DNA from: Microvirga sesbaniae
Lineage (GTDB): Bacteria > Pseudomonadota > Alphaproteobacteria > Rhizobiales > Beijerinckiaceae
Assembly (NCBI RefSeq): GCF_025460805.1
Contig: NZ_JAMXFJ010000035.1
Coordinates: 1-41,541 of the forward strand
DNA length: 41,541 bases
Reading direction: 5' to 3'
Below the pieces are notes generated by a model. The model did not search any database. It had not been told where the DNA came from and saw nothing but the letters and a program-made list of their open reading frames with translations. The translations under genes were made by a program, and so were the position numbers. Positions 24,565-33,217 of this stretch are shown here, piece after piece. The first letter of the stretch is position 1, and each line of letters opens with the position of its first letter.

Positions 24565-24693
24565 ATGAGCACCGAAACAGCACGACTTCTTCTGCGGCGG
24601 TCGACCCGAGCAGATGTGCCAGCGCTTTTCGGATTCCTCTGCGACGCTGAGGCGATGCGCTACACTCATCACGATCCTACCCTTCGAGGATAA
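24565..24693 (+). pseudogene. Truncated GNAT acetyltransferase (N-terminal 42 residues)
   Basis: The frame MSTETARLLLRRSTRADVPA, then LFGFLCDAEAMRYTHHDP, is the opening of a RimJ/RimL-type GNAT: substrate-side strand, helix and 'D.E.MRY' turn. It stops at TAA 24691-24693, where a full GNAT would run about 170 residues. The next gene, convergent, starts its own remnant right after. I see no trace of the remainder, so it is a deletion remnant. Confidence 0.55.
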
Positions 24694-24718
24694 TTCATAG
24701 CCTGCCCGTTCTGAGCGC

Positions 24719-25438
24719 TTAGGCCCAGTCCGGCCGCCTCCGCTGCTCTGCCAGGATTGCAGCCGCATCCCAATCATGCTCAACGGCCATCATCTTGACG
24801 TGCCATCCACCTTTGGAGCGTTCGGCTAAGGCGTAGCGGGCATGCGGTGAACCAGCCGCCATTGTATGCGGGAAGGGAGCATCATCGTGAAAGGCTTGAA
24901 GCCCCACGCTGCTCGGGTTCACGATGAGCCGACCGTCGTCCAGGGTCATAACCCGCGGAATATGAGTGTGACCGCACAGGATCAGGGAGGCGCTGGTTTG
25001 GCCCGCCCGGGTGGTCGACTCATTCCGTATTGCCGGACGGCAGCTTCCATTCTCCAAGGTTTCGAGGAAGTAGGTGAGATCACTGTCTGGGGTCCCATGA
25101 ACCGGGAGTACATCGTCCCCGATGAGAAGGGTCTGTGGCAGGGTGGCCATCCGGGCGCGCTGCTCGGAGCTTAAGTTCTGGGCAGCAAAAAGGTCCGAGG
25201 GCCCCATTTAATCCTGCGATATGGTGAGAAGCTGACGCTCATGATTGCCGCGTACGGTCGGCAATCCGAGGCTCATGAGCCGTTCGGCCGTCGCTGAGGG
25301 CTGCAACGGCCCGAAGACGGTATCTCCAAGATTGACGATCAGATCAGGGCTTTGCTGAGCGATATGCGCCAGCACGGCCTCCAAAGCAGCGTGTTTCCCA
25401 TGAATATCCGCGATGGCTGCAATCTTCACAGCTACCAC
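24719..25438 (-). pseudogene. Metallophosphoesterase gene interrupted by an in-frame stop
   Basis: Two halves in one frame make a complete calcineurin-like phosphoesterase of about 239 residues. The N-half (25208-25438) has IAAIADIHGKHAAL, VNLGDTVFG and VRGNHERQLL. The C-half (24719-25207) has MGPSDLFAAQNLS, VHGTPDSDLTYF and the closing LILCGHTHIPRV. All five metal-binding motifs (DxH, GD, GNH, the middle H, GHTH) are present. A TAA at 25208-25210 splits them, with ATG directly following. It could be a recent nonsense mutation, recoding, or two separately translated halves by re-initiation. As it stands I call it a pseudogene. Confidence 0.7.
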
Positions 25439-26282
25439 TGAGCAAATAAGGCGGGACCTGACAAGACTGCACCACGCTTACCTTTACTTCGCTGGGCAGC
25501 AAAGCCTCTGCGTTTCATGATAAGCGGCCTTAGCTGAAATCGATACGGCAGTCCTGCCCTGCTTCATGGGGTTTGTGGTTACCGGCACTGGCAACGGCGC
25601 GAGCTTTTTGAAAGGGAGCCTCGTCCTCCCGCGCAAGCTGTCCAAGCGTGCGAGCGCCCGCCGCGTCCGGAGAGGAGCAAAGCAAGCTCTGAGCTTCTGC
25701 CAATCATGAAGTGCCGTAGGTGCGCTGAGCACCCCGATGAGGTGGACGCCCCCTCGACAGCAGCACTGTGCCATGATGGCGCTGTCTATCAGCCATATAC
25801 AAGGAGGCCTCCGCGGGAGAAGTTTGCACAATTGGATTTCTCCGTTCAGGTTGGACGAGTTGGGCTTTGCCGGCAAGCAGGCCCTGATCCGAACTGTGGT
25901 GCGACGGACCAAGATCGACCGCAACCACGTTGAAGTCGCCTTCCGCGTTCCACCGCCAACACCTGCAACCTCAAGCCTGTCGGAATCTCCCCCAGACAGC
26001 GATTTTCGGCGCCATTATACGGGCGATCGTGGAGCGCACGATTGTATGCTCGTGCGCGACGGCTGCCTGGCCAAGGGAGGGCTTGCCGGCCACCACTGAG
26101 ATGGGGATCTACCTCGCGATCACGAAGCTGTTCCGGGCGAGCGCTTCCTGGCGGCCTATGCCCGTCGCCTCGATGTGTGGTCCGGTCCCGCGCTGGAGGT
26201 GGTGCGCCGCAACTCTGACAACCACATCGTGCTATTTAAGCCGTGATCGTGGTTGTCGGGGTGAAATCGTGGCGCTGCCCTG
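25439..26282. other. Decayed region at the left flank of the accessory cluster
   Basis: This 844-bp stretch holds no intact gene. Besides the recombinase-like piece (25851-25961), a 48-codon tail at 26100-26246 reads GDLPRDHEAVPGERFLAAYA, then RRLDVWSGPALEVVRRNSDN and HIVLFKP before TGA. It looks like the C-terminus of a real protein whose upstream frame carries a stop at 26097. I do not recognise it. Confidence 0.45.
25851..25961 (+). pseudogene. Remnant of a serine recombinase C-terminal region
   Basis: The frame reads LDELGFAGKQALIRTVVRRT, then KIDRNHVEVAFRVPPP. This matches the end of large serine recombinases, 'LxEL.F..KQxLIRxxVxxVxVxxxxVEIxFRxP'. Only about 37 codons remain, with no catalytic domain. 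It marks a former mobile element at the edge of the divergent cluster. The identification rests on one motif. Confidence 0.45.
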
Positions 26283-27245
26283 CTATGTCGAAGAGGCGAG
26301 GTGTGTGGTGCCGGCAGACCGCAGCCGCTGGGCAAGCGCGCGGAACGGGTCGGCTCCAAGAGCGTGAATCAGCCCTCGGGCGCCGATGTACTCGCAATTG
26401 AGAGCCGCCAATTCCTGGCCAAGACGCAGTGTTCCAGAGAGCACGGACCCGTCTACCTGCCAGCCGTGATCCAGGATTTGCCAGATCAGCGCTGCTGTGA
26501 CCATATCGCCCGCTCCCGCCGTGTCGATCACTGACCGAGCGTCGACAGCCGGAAGGGAGATCCAGTCATCGTCCGGGGATAGCCGGAACTGCAGGCCGCG
26601 TGCGCCCAAGGTGATGATCATGGTTGACGCCGGCGGCAAGGCACCTGCGACGATCTCCGCCATCCGCTCGGCTGAGATTTTCACAATGTGCGCGAGTTCC
26701 ATCGCCTGCCGGAAAAGGTCAGGGTCCCGGATGGCGGATGGCTCGAAGATGATGAGGGTACCCTGTTCGCGAGCCCATGTGGCAGCATGGAGAATAGGGG
26801 CGGACACACGGTCGAAGTACATCACTTGAGGAGGGACAGCATAGCGAATGAGGCGCTCGACGTCGGAGGCTTCGATGCTGGACCACCGGCCCAACGAGGT
26901 TCCGGTCAGGGGATCGACCCGGCGAAACTCATGATGCCCAGGGGCGCCACCGTCTTCGCGCGCGACGAGGTGCTCGATCACGGGCGTCACGATGCCGGGG
27001 TCGGCGCGCACCATCGACACGTCGCAGCCCAATCCTTCCATCTCGACTCGGACCTGCCGGCCGGGGACATCGGCTCCGATGCGATAGAGGCCTAGGGTGC
27101 GCGCGCCAAGGGCGGCCGCGTTCGCAAGGACGTTGCCGCTGCTCCCGCCGAGGGCACTGAACGCAGGCTTCCCGTCCGGGCTGAAGATCCGGTCGAGGGC
27201 CACGAAGCCCGTGGCAACCAGCAAGGGATGGCGAGCGTGTGTCAT
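26283..27245 (-). CDS. PfkB family sugar/nucleoside kinase
   Basis: A 320-residue ribokinase-fold kinase. It has the N-terminal signature SALGGSSGNVLANAAALGA (Gly-Gly and Asn for sugar binding) and the C-terminal IDTAGAGDMVTAALIWQ with the catalytic base Asp and the anion hole. Central motifs LIIFEPSAIRD and MIITLGARGLQF are the normal phosphate-side strands. It would phosphorylate a sugar or nucleoside with ATP; the exact substrate is not readable. It is the last gene of the leftward arm, 29 bp after the SIS-HAD stop, and co-transcribed with it. Start: ATG 27243-27245; a GTG nine bases upstream is also possible. Confidence 0.88.
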   Translation of the reverse strand: MTHARHPLLVATGFVALDRIFSPDGKPAFSALGGSSGNVLANAAALGARTLGLYRIGADVPGRQVRVEMEGLGCDVSMVRADPGIVTPVIEHLVAREDGGAPGHHEFRRVDPLTGTSLGRWSSIEASDVERLIRYAVPPQVMYFDRVSAPILHAATWAREQGTLIIFEPSAIRDPDLFRQAMELAHIVKISAERMAEIVAGALPPASTMIITLGARGLQFRLSPDDDWISLPAVDARSVIDTAGAGDMVTAALIWQILDHGWQVDGSVLSGTLRLGQELAALNCEYIGARGLIHALGADPFRALAQRLRSAGTTHLASST

Positions 27246-27282
27246 AACGGGCACCGGCTTTGGACAGTGTCAGGATCGCGGA

Positions 27283-29196
27283 TCAGCGGGACGGAAGCAA
27301 TTCCGGTTGGAAACGCCAACTGTCGCCACTCTGCGACAGCGCGGCGAGATAAAACAGCAAACCGTCAGGGCCGGAGCACCCTCCCGGAAGCAAGTTCCAG
27401 CACGTCGCCAAGTCCGGGGATACCCGATCCACACTGAGGGAGAGCGGAGCGGACAGAAGCTCAAAGTCGTTTCCCGGCCAGCCTCCCGAGTCGCCGATGC
27501 ATAGGCTTTGCGCCTGAGGATCCACCCTTTGGCTTCGCAGCGTGGCCAAAAGGTTCAGTTTCGAGACCCCCTCGGCGAGCACATCAACTGTGTGACCCGA
27601 GCACAGCATTCTTCGGTTGGGCAGCCTCCCCGCGTCGACTCGTTGAGCCAGCAGCCTTCGCAAGGCGACGGGGCTAACGGGCCGGCGCGGAACGAGGGAC
27701 AGTTGATATGGCTTCTCGCCCAGGCGATCCAACCACCGGGCGATTTCCTCATCGTCGGCGAGGGCGCGCGCAAAAGCGGCTAGCGATGGATCAGCCGGCA
27801 GGTTTCCGTTGGCGGGCGGAACCGCCAACGTGCCGATATGGCCGCCATTGTAATATCCGATCGTGATCGCCGGCCAATGCCGTTCGGGCAGGACGCTCTG
27901 GAGTTCCTCCGCGATGGAACCTCCACGGCCTGTTGCGAAGCCGATCCGCAAGCCGCGGTCGAGCAGGTGGACGAGGGCGTTTACGATGCCAGGACCGGGC
28001 GGGGTGCCCGCATGCCCGGTCCAGACGCACGTTCCGTCGTAATCGAGAACCAAGCTATCGATGGGCGTGTCGGCAAGCGCCGACATGAACGCTGCGGCCG
28101 CGGCGGCGATGGGCTTCGTGGTCGCGACCGGGACTCCCGCGTCCCGGGATGCCTGCGCCTTGCGCCGCACCGGGGGAGGCTCCAGCGCGGGCCGCACCCG
28201 CGCGAGGTCCTGTGCGTCGTAGAGAGCCCGTCCAAATTCCGCGACACCGGGCCGACCCGGGTCGACGCCTTGCGCCTGTCCGATCCCGCGGGTGAGCTCG
28301 TAGGCCGCGAGGAGGGCCGAGATTGGCCCACCGGGACGAGCGGAATCGATCTGCACCTTCACCCGTGGGATGGCGGCGGGAACCGCGGCCTCGATCGTCG
28401 TCCAGAGCGGCTCGCCCGTAGGCGACACAAAGCCGATCAGGACTGTCTCGGCGGCGCGGCGGTGAAGCCACACATGCCGGCCATGGGCGAAATTCCGCAG
28501 GTCAACGAGCTGCGCGTTGCACAGCGCAGCTTCCCACAGGTTTGTTTCCAGGACGGAGGCGGCGGGCTTGAGCAGTGGATCGTAGGCGATGATGGCCGTC
28601 GACCGTCGTAGTGCATCCCCCGTCGGGTCGTGGAGCAGAATGTCTACGCCCGCCTTCGGGACGATCTCCTCCATGGTGCCCGGCACGGCGTCCGGGTCAA
28701 GGGCGCGGGCAACGAGCACAGCGTTCATGAGGAGGCTGTGCGTCGCCAGAAAACCGTCTTTGGGCTCCCAAGGCTCGAAGAGGTGCAGGCAGGTTCGCGC
28801 AAGGTCGGCCGCGCGCGCTGTCAAGGCGGTCCCGGCCCGGTTGGTGAGGACCGAGATGCGGGCCGGCTCGACCTGGGCGGCAGCCTCCAAGGCAGCGGCA
28901 ACATCGGCATTGGCCCCGCCGGCGCTGACAACCCAGACATGGCGGCCCTGGGCCCGCTCCGGCATCGCAGCGATCTCAAGGGGGGTCACGGCCTCCGCCG
29001 CGCGCCCGCCCACCCGACGTGCGGCGTCGGCGATAAGGAGGGCGGTGATGTAGGATCCGCCTGATCCTACCGCCAGGACATCGGCGACGCCGCTGAGCGC
29101 GAGATCCTGGCTCAGGCTTGAGACATCCTGCTCCATTGCCTTGCGCCACGTGAGCGGCAGGGTTTCCAATTTTGCGTCAAAAACGGTTCGCTGCAC
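27283..29196 (-). CDS. Fusion of a SIS sugar isomerase-type domain and a HAD phosphatase
   Basis: A 637-residue two-domain protein. Residues about 30-335 are a double-SIS unit (GSGGSYITAL at 44-53, VVSAGGANADVAAALEA, and ETNLWEAALCNAQLVDLRNF followed by AHGRH), as in GlmS/AgaS-type isomerases and deaminases. Residues about 375-630 are a HAD-IIB phosphatase: motif I LDYDGTC (nucleophile D385, D387), motif II GFATGRG, motif III K547 and motif IV IGDSGGWPGNDFELL (D569, D577). Both sites look intact. SIS plus HAD suggests sequential sugar-phosphate isomerisation and dephosphorylation, with PfkB supplying the phosphorylated sugar. Five bases separate it from the NADAR stop. The start is GTG. Confidence 0.85.
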   Translation of the reverse strand: MQRTVFDAKLETLPLTWRKAMEQDVSSLSQDLALSGVADVLAVGSGGSYITALLIADAARRVGGRAAEAVTPLEIAAMPERAQGRHVWVVSAGGANADVAAALEAAAQVEPARISVLTNRAGTALTARAADLARTCLHLFEPWEPKDGFLATHSLLMNAVLVARALDPDAVPGTMEEIVPKAGVDILLHDPTGDALRRSTAIIAYDPLLKPAASVLETNLWEAALCNAQLVDLRNFAHGRHVWLHRRAAETVLIGFVSPTGEPLWTTIEAAVPAAIPRVKVQIDSARPGGPISALLAAYELTRGIGQAQGVDPGRPGVAEFGRALYDAQDLARVRPALEPPPVRRKAQASRDAGVPVATTKPIAAAAAAFMSALADTPIDSLVLDYDGTCVWTGHAGTPPGPGIVNALVHLLDRGLRIGFATGRGGSIAEELQSVLPERHWPAITIGYYNGGHIGTLAVPPANGNLPADPSLAAFARALADDEEIARWLDRLGEKPYQLSLVPRRPVSPVALRRLLAQRVDAGRLPNRRMLCSGHTVDVLAEGVSKLNLLATLRSQRVDPQAQSLCIGDSGGWPGNDFELLSAPLSLSVDRVSPDLATCWNLLPGGCSGPDGLLFYLAALSQSGDSWRFQPELLPSR

Positions 29197-29201
29197 GGAA
29201 T

Positions 29202-29690
29202 CTACGCATTTGCCACGGTCCTGGAGGGAGTGCTGTAGGCCGGACGCAGCTCCTCCCGGATCTCTTCCAGGAGGCGCCCAAGCGTGTTCTGGCCTTGGCC
29301 GTTGACCTCGCCCCAGAACCGGTTGACGGGCGAGTCAACGGTGGCGGACTCTATCAGCCGAGCGGCCCCGGTCGAGAGAAGAATATCGTGGAGGTCCCTA
29401 TGCTGTGAGAATTTCGCCCGCAGCACGGCACGCATGCGGTCCACCTTGGTCCGCGACCAATTCGGCGCCACGTCCCAATAATAGAGGCCGTGCGCGGCCA
29501 TGGCGAGGAGCGCCGGGCTGGGCGCGGCCATAAGCCACTCGCGGACCTCGGGCCGGCGGGCCTTTCCGAACTGGTAAGCGTGCTCGGCGGTCGGGAACGT
29601 CCGGCCCTCGAACTCCATCGTCCGTCGATAGAGATTGCTGAACACGCCATACGGCCGCTCGCTGGCCCGGTAAAAGCGAATCTCGTCCAT
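29202..29690 (-). CDS. NADAR (YbiA-like) domain protein
   Basis: A 162-residue single-domain NADAR protein with the whole family pattern: VFSNLYRRTMEFEGRTFPTA, EHAYQFGKA, RTKVDRMRAVLRAKFSQHRD, LLSTGAARLIESATVD, then RFWGEVNGQGQNTLGRLLEE. The normal active-site residues (Glu in EHAYQ, the N/G/E cluster in FWG and GQGQNTLG) are present. Known family members are N-glycosidases: YbiA acts in riboflavin-pathway damage control, and others remove ADP-ribose from guanine in nucleic acid. It is the first gene of the leftward arm, so it should be transcribed with the SIS-HAD and PfkB genes. A role in cutting an ADP-ribose- or nucleotide-like substrate is inferred. Confidence 0.9.
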   Translation of the reverse strand: MDEIRFYRASERPYGVFSNLYRRTMEFEGRTFPTAEHAYQFGKARRPEVREWLMAAPSPALLAMAAHGLYYWDVAPNWSRTKVDRMRAVLRAKFSQHRDLHDILLSTGAARLIESATVDSPVNRFWGEVNGQGQNTLGRLLEEIREELRPAYSTPSRTVANA

Positions 29691-29713
29691 TGGGACACCC
29701 CTTGCCCTTAACT

Positions 29714-29747
29714 CAATTTGTGCAATAAATGTATATGCAATAAATTG
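29714..29747. promoter_or_regulatory. Candidate operator/promoter between the two arms
   Basis: The 71-bp gap holds a perfect direct repeat TGCAATAAAT (29721-29730 and 29736-29745, 15 bp apart) nested in an inverted repeat CAATTT (29714-29719) and AAATTG (29742-29747). It is AT-rich in a GC-rich region. Both arms start from here, and the first rightward gene is a small HTH protein, the expected autoregulator. Confidence 0.55.
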
Positions 29748-29761
29748 GAAAGGATCAAGCG

Positions 29762-30142
29762 GTGCGGCGCAGGCCCGGACGACCCAGGAGCAAGGTGAAA
29801 GGGGCGGATCGCGCGGTTGCGCGTATCCGTGCAGTGAAGGAAGAAATGCGCCTTTCGGATCAGGGGCTCGCTACCCTCGTGGGAGTCAATCAATCCAGCG
29901 TGCATCGGGCTCTGACCAGCCCGCGGCCAGCGTGGACCCCCACTATGCAAAAATTGTGGGCTTATGCAAAAACGCGGGAGCGGCGGAGACCGGCGGAGGG
30001 CTCCGCTGACGAGCTCGATGCCCTGCGCGGGCTGCTCCGTGACGCGTCCGGGGGCACGCTCGAAGGGCTTGAACGCCTCGCGCAGATCATTAGAGTGGTG
30101 GCCGAAATCCGTCGGGCCGCGATGCGCCCGGAACTCCCATAG
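29762..30142 (+). CDS. Small HTH (XRE-type) regulator of the cluster
   Basis: A 126-residue protein. Residues about 20-65 form an HTH: RIRAVKEEMRLSDQGLATLV, then GVNQSSVHRALTSPRPAWTP, with Gln-Ser-Ser-Val as recognition-helix residues. The basic N-terminus (RRRPGRPRSKVKG) contains an AT-hook-like GRPR that could contact the AT-rich repeats at 29714-29747. The C-terminal half (75-125) is helical and could dimerise. Start is GTG 29762, with AAGGA at 29749-29753. Placed first in the rightward arm next to the shared promoter, it is a likely repressor of both arms. Confidence 0.7.
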   Translation: MRRRPGRPRSKVKGADRAVARIRAVKEEMRLSDQGLATLVGVNQSSVHRALTSPRPAWTPTMQKLWAYAKTRERRRPAEGSADELDALRGLLRDASGGTLEGLERLAQIIRVVAEIRRAAMRPELP

Positions 30143-30207
30143 TCAGCAAGACCGGGCGAGTCGCTGCCACAGGGCAGTCATGGCCGGCCCGCACACGTGT
30201 GTAGGCA

Positions 30208-31290
30208 ATGAAACAGGCGCTCGCCGAGCGGATGCTCGCGGAAGTCATGCGGTGGGACGTCGGGCGGCTCGGCGAGGAGTGGCCTGTGCTCGATCGCATG
30301 GCGCGGCTCAAGTACGACGAGTACCAGCAGTTCCTGCCGGGGCGCAAATTTATCGAAAGCCTCGGGCTTTGGTTGTGGCAATTCAAAACCCTTGAGGAGC
30401 GCGAGGCGGCGTACGCCTGGGTCAAAAGGCGGTTGGTGTTCATCTCGACCCAAGAGATGCGCCAGCTGATCGAATCCGCGTTCCCTGACGTAGTGCAGCC
30501 GATTCTGCTCAGGAAGGCGGCTGGGCGGATCCCGAACTGCGCACCGCACCGCCTTCTCAAGGTCATGCACAGCCCCGAGTACCAGAGTGTCCGGCGTCGA
30601 AGCCTGTTCCTGGGCCTGAGCGACGGCGCGCGCATGGATATCTTCCGCCGCGCGGCGGGCCTGAGCAATGAGCAGGTATGGCAGGCCTACGAGGTTGGCG
30701 ATCCCAAGGCGAAACGCTTCCTCAAGGACCTGCAGAAGGAAGAGGGTCCCGATGCGCGCTTCGAAACCATCTTCCTGATCGACGACTTCACAGCCAGCGG
30801 CACAAGCTACATTCGGAAGGACGATGGCAATTGGACCGGCAAGATCCAGAAGGCGGTCAATGAGATCCCGTCCGAGCTGGTCACGCCCGACCGGGAGATC
30901 CATATTATCCTGTACATCGCAACGACCGGGGCCCTGGTCCATATCGGGGATCACTTGGCCCGCTTCGCCGCCGAGAACCCGGTCGGGCCGGTGCCTAAGG
31001 CCGCGGCCGTGTACACGCTGTCCGGACAGGTGGCGGTGAGCGACCAGCACCCCGAGGATGCCGAATTCCTACGCCTCATCAGAGGGGAGGGATACTATCG
31101 GACGCGGCCAATGGACTCCCACGAGAAGAAGGGCCGCACCGACGACATGAGGCTGGGTTACGCGGGCTGCGCATTGCCCGTGGTTCTCGTTCATAATACG
31201 CCAAACAATTCCGTCTATCTCCTGTGGGCGAACGAGCCGGAAGCTGTGCATGGCCTGTTCCCACGAGTGACCCGGCACAAGGACATCTGA
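30208..31290 (+). CDS. Phosphoribosyltransferase-like (PRTase) protein
   Basis: A 360-residue protein. The PRPP-binding signature is ETIFLIDDFTASGTSYIRKD (D192-D193, then S197-G-T-S200), the 'hhhhDDhhxTGxT' loop of type I PRTases, with A for the first T. Around it are WDVGRLGEEW, PILLRKAAGR and SLFLGLSDGARMDIFRRA, absent from known metabolic PRTases. The end, PVVLVHNTPNNSVYLLW, then GLFPRVTRH, is conserved-looking and typical, as far as I recall, of the PRTase-like proteins placed in predicted bacterial conflict systems. It should use PRPP, or sense it. One base separates it from the next gene, whose start follows AAGGA inside this gene's end, so they are coupled. Confidence 0.7.
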   Translation: MKQALAERMLAEVMRWDVGRLGEEWPVLDRMARLKYDEYQQFLPGRKFIESLGLWLWQFKTLEEREAAYAWVKRRLVFISTQEMRQLIESAFPDVVQPILLRKAAGRIPNCAPHRLLKVMHSPEYQSVRRRSLFLGLSDGARMDIFRRAAGLSNEQVWQAYEVGDPKAKRFLKDLQKEEGPDARFETIFLIDDFTASGTSYIRKDDGNWTGKIQKAVNEIPSELVTPDREIHIILYIATTGALVHIGDHLARFAAENPVGPVPKAAAVYTLSGQVAVSDQHPEDAEFLRLIRGEGYYRTRPMDSHEKKGRTDDMRLGYAGCALPVVLVHNTPNNSVYLLWANEPEAVHGLFPRVTRHKDI

Positions 31291-31291
31291 C

Positions 31292-33199
31292 GTGACCCGC
31301 AACGCCTTTGCGCTCCGCACATCGGAGCAATCCTCGCCGGACGATACCTTCACCCGCTATTTTGCCGCGGATGCGCTTCAGATCCTGCCGGACGATGTCT
31401 TCGTGCCGGGAGCCCTGGTCATCAGGAGTGCCCCTGGAGGGGGCAAGACGTCGCTGCTGCGGATGTTCACGCCCGGGCCTCTGCTGCAGGTCGCCCGCAA
31501 CCGGAAGAATCCTCCATACGACGAGATCTACAGCCAGCTCGACGCGCTGGGCACCTTCGACAGGACTGGTCCTGGGATCCTTGGCATTTATCTGTCGTCC
31601 AGCAGCGGCTACGCGGAGATCGGGCCGCCTCTGCCGGAGGAGCTCTCCCGTGGCCTGTTCCGCGCCCTTCTCAACGCCCGCATCGTGCTGCGGACCTTAC
31701 GCGCGGTCTGCGCCTTGTCCGACCTTGACTACCCGAGCGGCCTTGGACGTCTGCAAATCGAGACGGAGCCGGGACTGTTCGATCAAGGGGCGGTGCCCCA
31801 GGAGGCGTCCGCCACCGATCTGCGGGCGTGGGCCGAGCAGACCGAGGCTCTCTGCCTGCGGCACCTCGACACTCTCAGCGTGGGCGAGCCGCGCGGGGGC
31901 CTTCCGGCGCACCCGGGCATCGACGCGATTCGGTGGCTTGCCCAATCCCGCTTCTGCCTGGACGGCGCCCCGCTGGCCCACCGTCCCCTCCTGATGTTCG
32001 ACGATGTCCAGCGTTTGCGGCCATGGCAGCGCGAGATCCTGTTCGCGGAGTGCATGGAGCACCGCACGGCCGTCATGGTTTGGCTGGCCGAACAGACCAA
32101 GGCGCTTGATCCACAGGAGGTGCTGAGCGCAAGCCGCAGTAACAGGGACTACCGTGTCATCCAGCTTGAGAGGGCCTGGAGCGACAAGTCGAAGCGGTTC
32201 CAGGCCTTCGCGACCGCGATCGCCGACCGCCGCCTGCGCCAGGTCGGCGACGATCTCCAATTCGCGGCCTCCTTGGCGAGTGACCTCTCCGACCAGAAGA
32301 TCCAGGCCCGCATCACCGCCGCTGTGAAGGAACTGCGCAAGGAGATGTCAGAACGGGCGGCGGCGACGAACCGGTATGATTACTGGGTGCGCATGGTTGC
32401 GGAAAGCGATCACGCGACCTCGGCGCAGGAGGCGATCGACTGGGCACGCGTGGGCATCCTGATCGCCCGTGACCGCAACAAGCCGCAACGATCGTTCGAC
32501 CTGGAGCCGCTCCCGGACAGCGACCTGAACGCGTCTGGCGTCGCGCAGGCCGCAGAGCGTTTTGTGGCGCAGCGGTTTGGAGTGCCATACTATTACGGCA
32601 TCGAGCGCATCGTTCGCCTCGCCTCGTACAATGTCGAGGAGTTTCTGCAGATCTGCGCGGCGCTCTACGACCTTATCCACGCTTCGCGGGTGGTCCGCAG
32701 CCGACGCCCCACGGCCGTCTCGGCTGCTGACCAGGAGGCCGCGGTGCGCAAGCTCGCTGAACGGCGCTTTGCCGAACTGTCCAGGAGTGTCCGTCACGGC
32801 GAGATGGCCCAAAAGCTCGTTGAGGCAGTTGGCACGATGTCGCGGGAGCGCACCTACGAGCCGAACGCTCCCTACGCACCTGGGGTCACGGGCTTCGGTT
32901 TGAGCGCGGAAGACCGAATCATGCTGGCTGATGCAGCCTTGGGCAAGAAGCCGTCCCTATCGATCTACACCGATCTGGCCGCGGTGCTGACCTCATGCGT
33001 CGCGCAGAACGTGTTCGATATGCGGGATATTCGCCATGACAACCGCGAGTTCACGGTGTTCTATCTGAACCGTACCTTGTGCGCCCGCTTCGATCTGGTC
33101 TACCACATGGGAGGCTGGCAGCGCGTGTCGCTGCGCAGGCTCGCCGAGTGGTGCCGGGGCTCGCTTCCGCAGGCCGTCGGCCGTCTCAGCCTGACCTGA
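31292..33199 (+). CDS. P-loop ATPase of the cluster (AAA/ORC-like)
   Basis: A 635-residue NTPase. Walker A is LVIRSAPGGGKTSLLRMF (K52, T53) and Walker B is LLMFDDVQRL (D237, D238). The insert and the C-terminal part do not match a specific AAA family I can name. The distance of 185 residues between A and B is long, as in ORC/CDC6- or STAND-like ATPases. C-terminal helices with FVAQRFGVPYYYGIERIVRL, then VEEFLQICAALYDLI, suggest a winged-helix-like end. Start is GTG 31292. It probably supplies ATP-dependent control of the PRTase protein upstream, with which it is translationally coupled. Confidence 0.7.
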   Translation: MTRNAFALRTSEQSSPDDTFTRYFAADALQILPDDVFVPGALVIRSAPGGGKTSLLRMFTPGPLLQVARNRKNPPYDEIYSQLDALGTFDRTGPGILGIYLSSSSGYAEIGPPLPEELSRGLFRALLNARIVLRTLRAVCALSDLDYPSGLGRLQIETEPGLFDQGAVPQEASATDLRAWAEQTEALCLRHLDTLSVGEPRGGLPAHPGIDAIRWLAQSRFCLDGAPLAHRPLLMFDDVQRLRPWQREILFAECMEHRTAVMVWLAEQTKALDPQEVLSASRSNRDYRVIQLERAWSDKSKRFQAFATAIADRRLRQVGDDLQFAASLASDLSDQKIQARITAAVKELRKEMSERAAATNRYDYWVRMVAESDHATSAQEAIDWARVGILIARDRNKPQRSFDLEPLPDSDLNASGVAQAAERFVAQRFGVPYYYGIERIVRLASYNVEEFLQICAALYDLIHASRVVRSRRPTAVSAADQEAAVRKLAERRFAELSRSVRHGEMAQKLVEAVGTMSRERTYEPNAPYAPGVTGFGLSAEDRIMLADAALGKKPSLSIYTDLAAVLTSCVAQNVFDMRDIRHDNREFTVFYLNRTLCARFDLVYHMGGWQRVSLRRLAEWCRGSLPQAVGRLSLT

Positions 33200-33217
33200 G
33201 GCGGGAGGCTTTGCACG

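Noticed and set aside
29762..30142. HTH gene as antitoxin of a two-gene toxin-antitoxin pair with NADAR
   Set aside because: NADAR is on the opposite strand and heads its own operon; the HTH looks more like a shared regulator.
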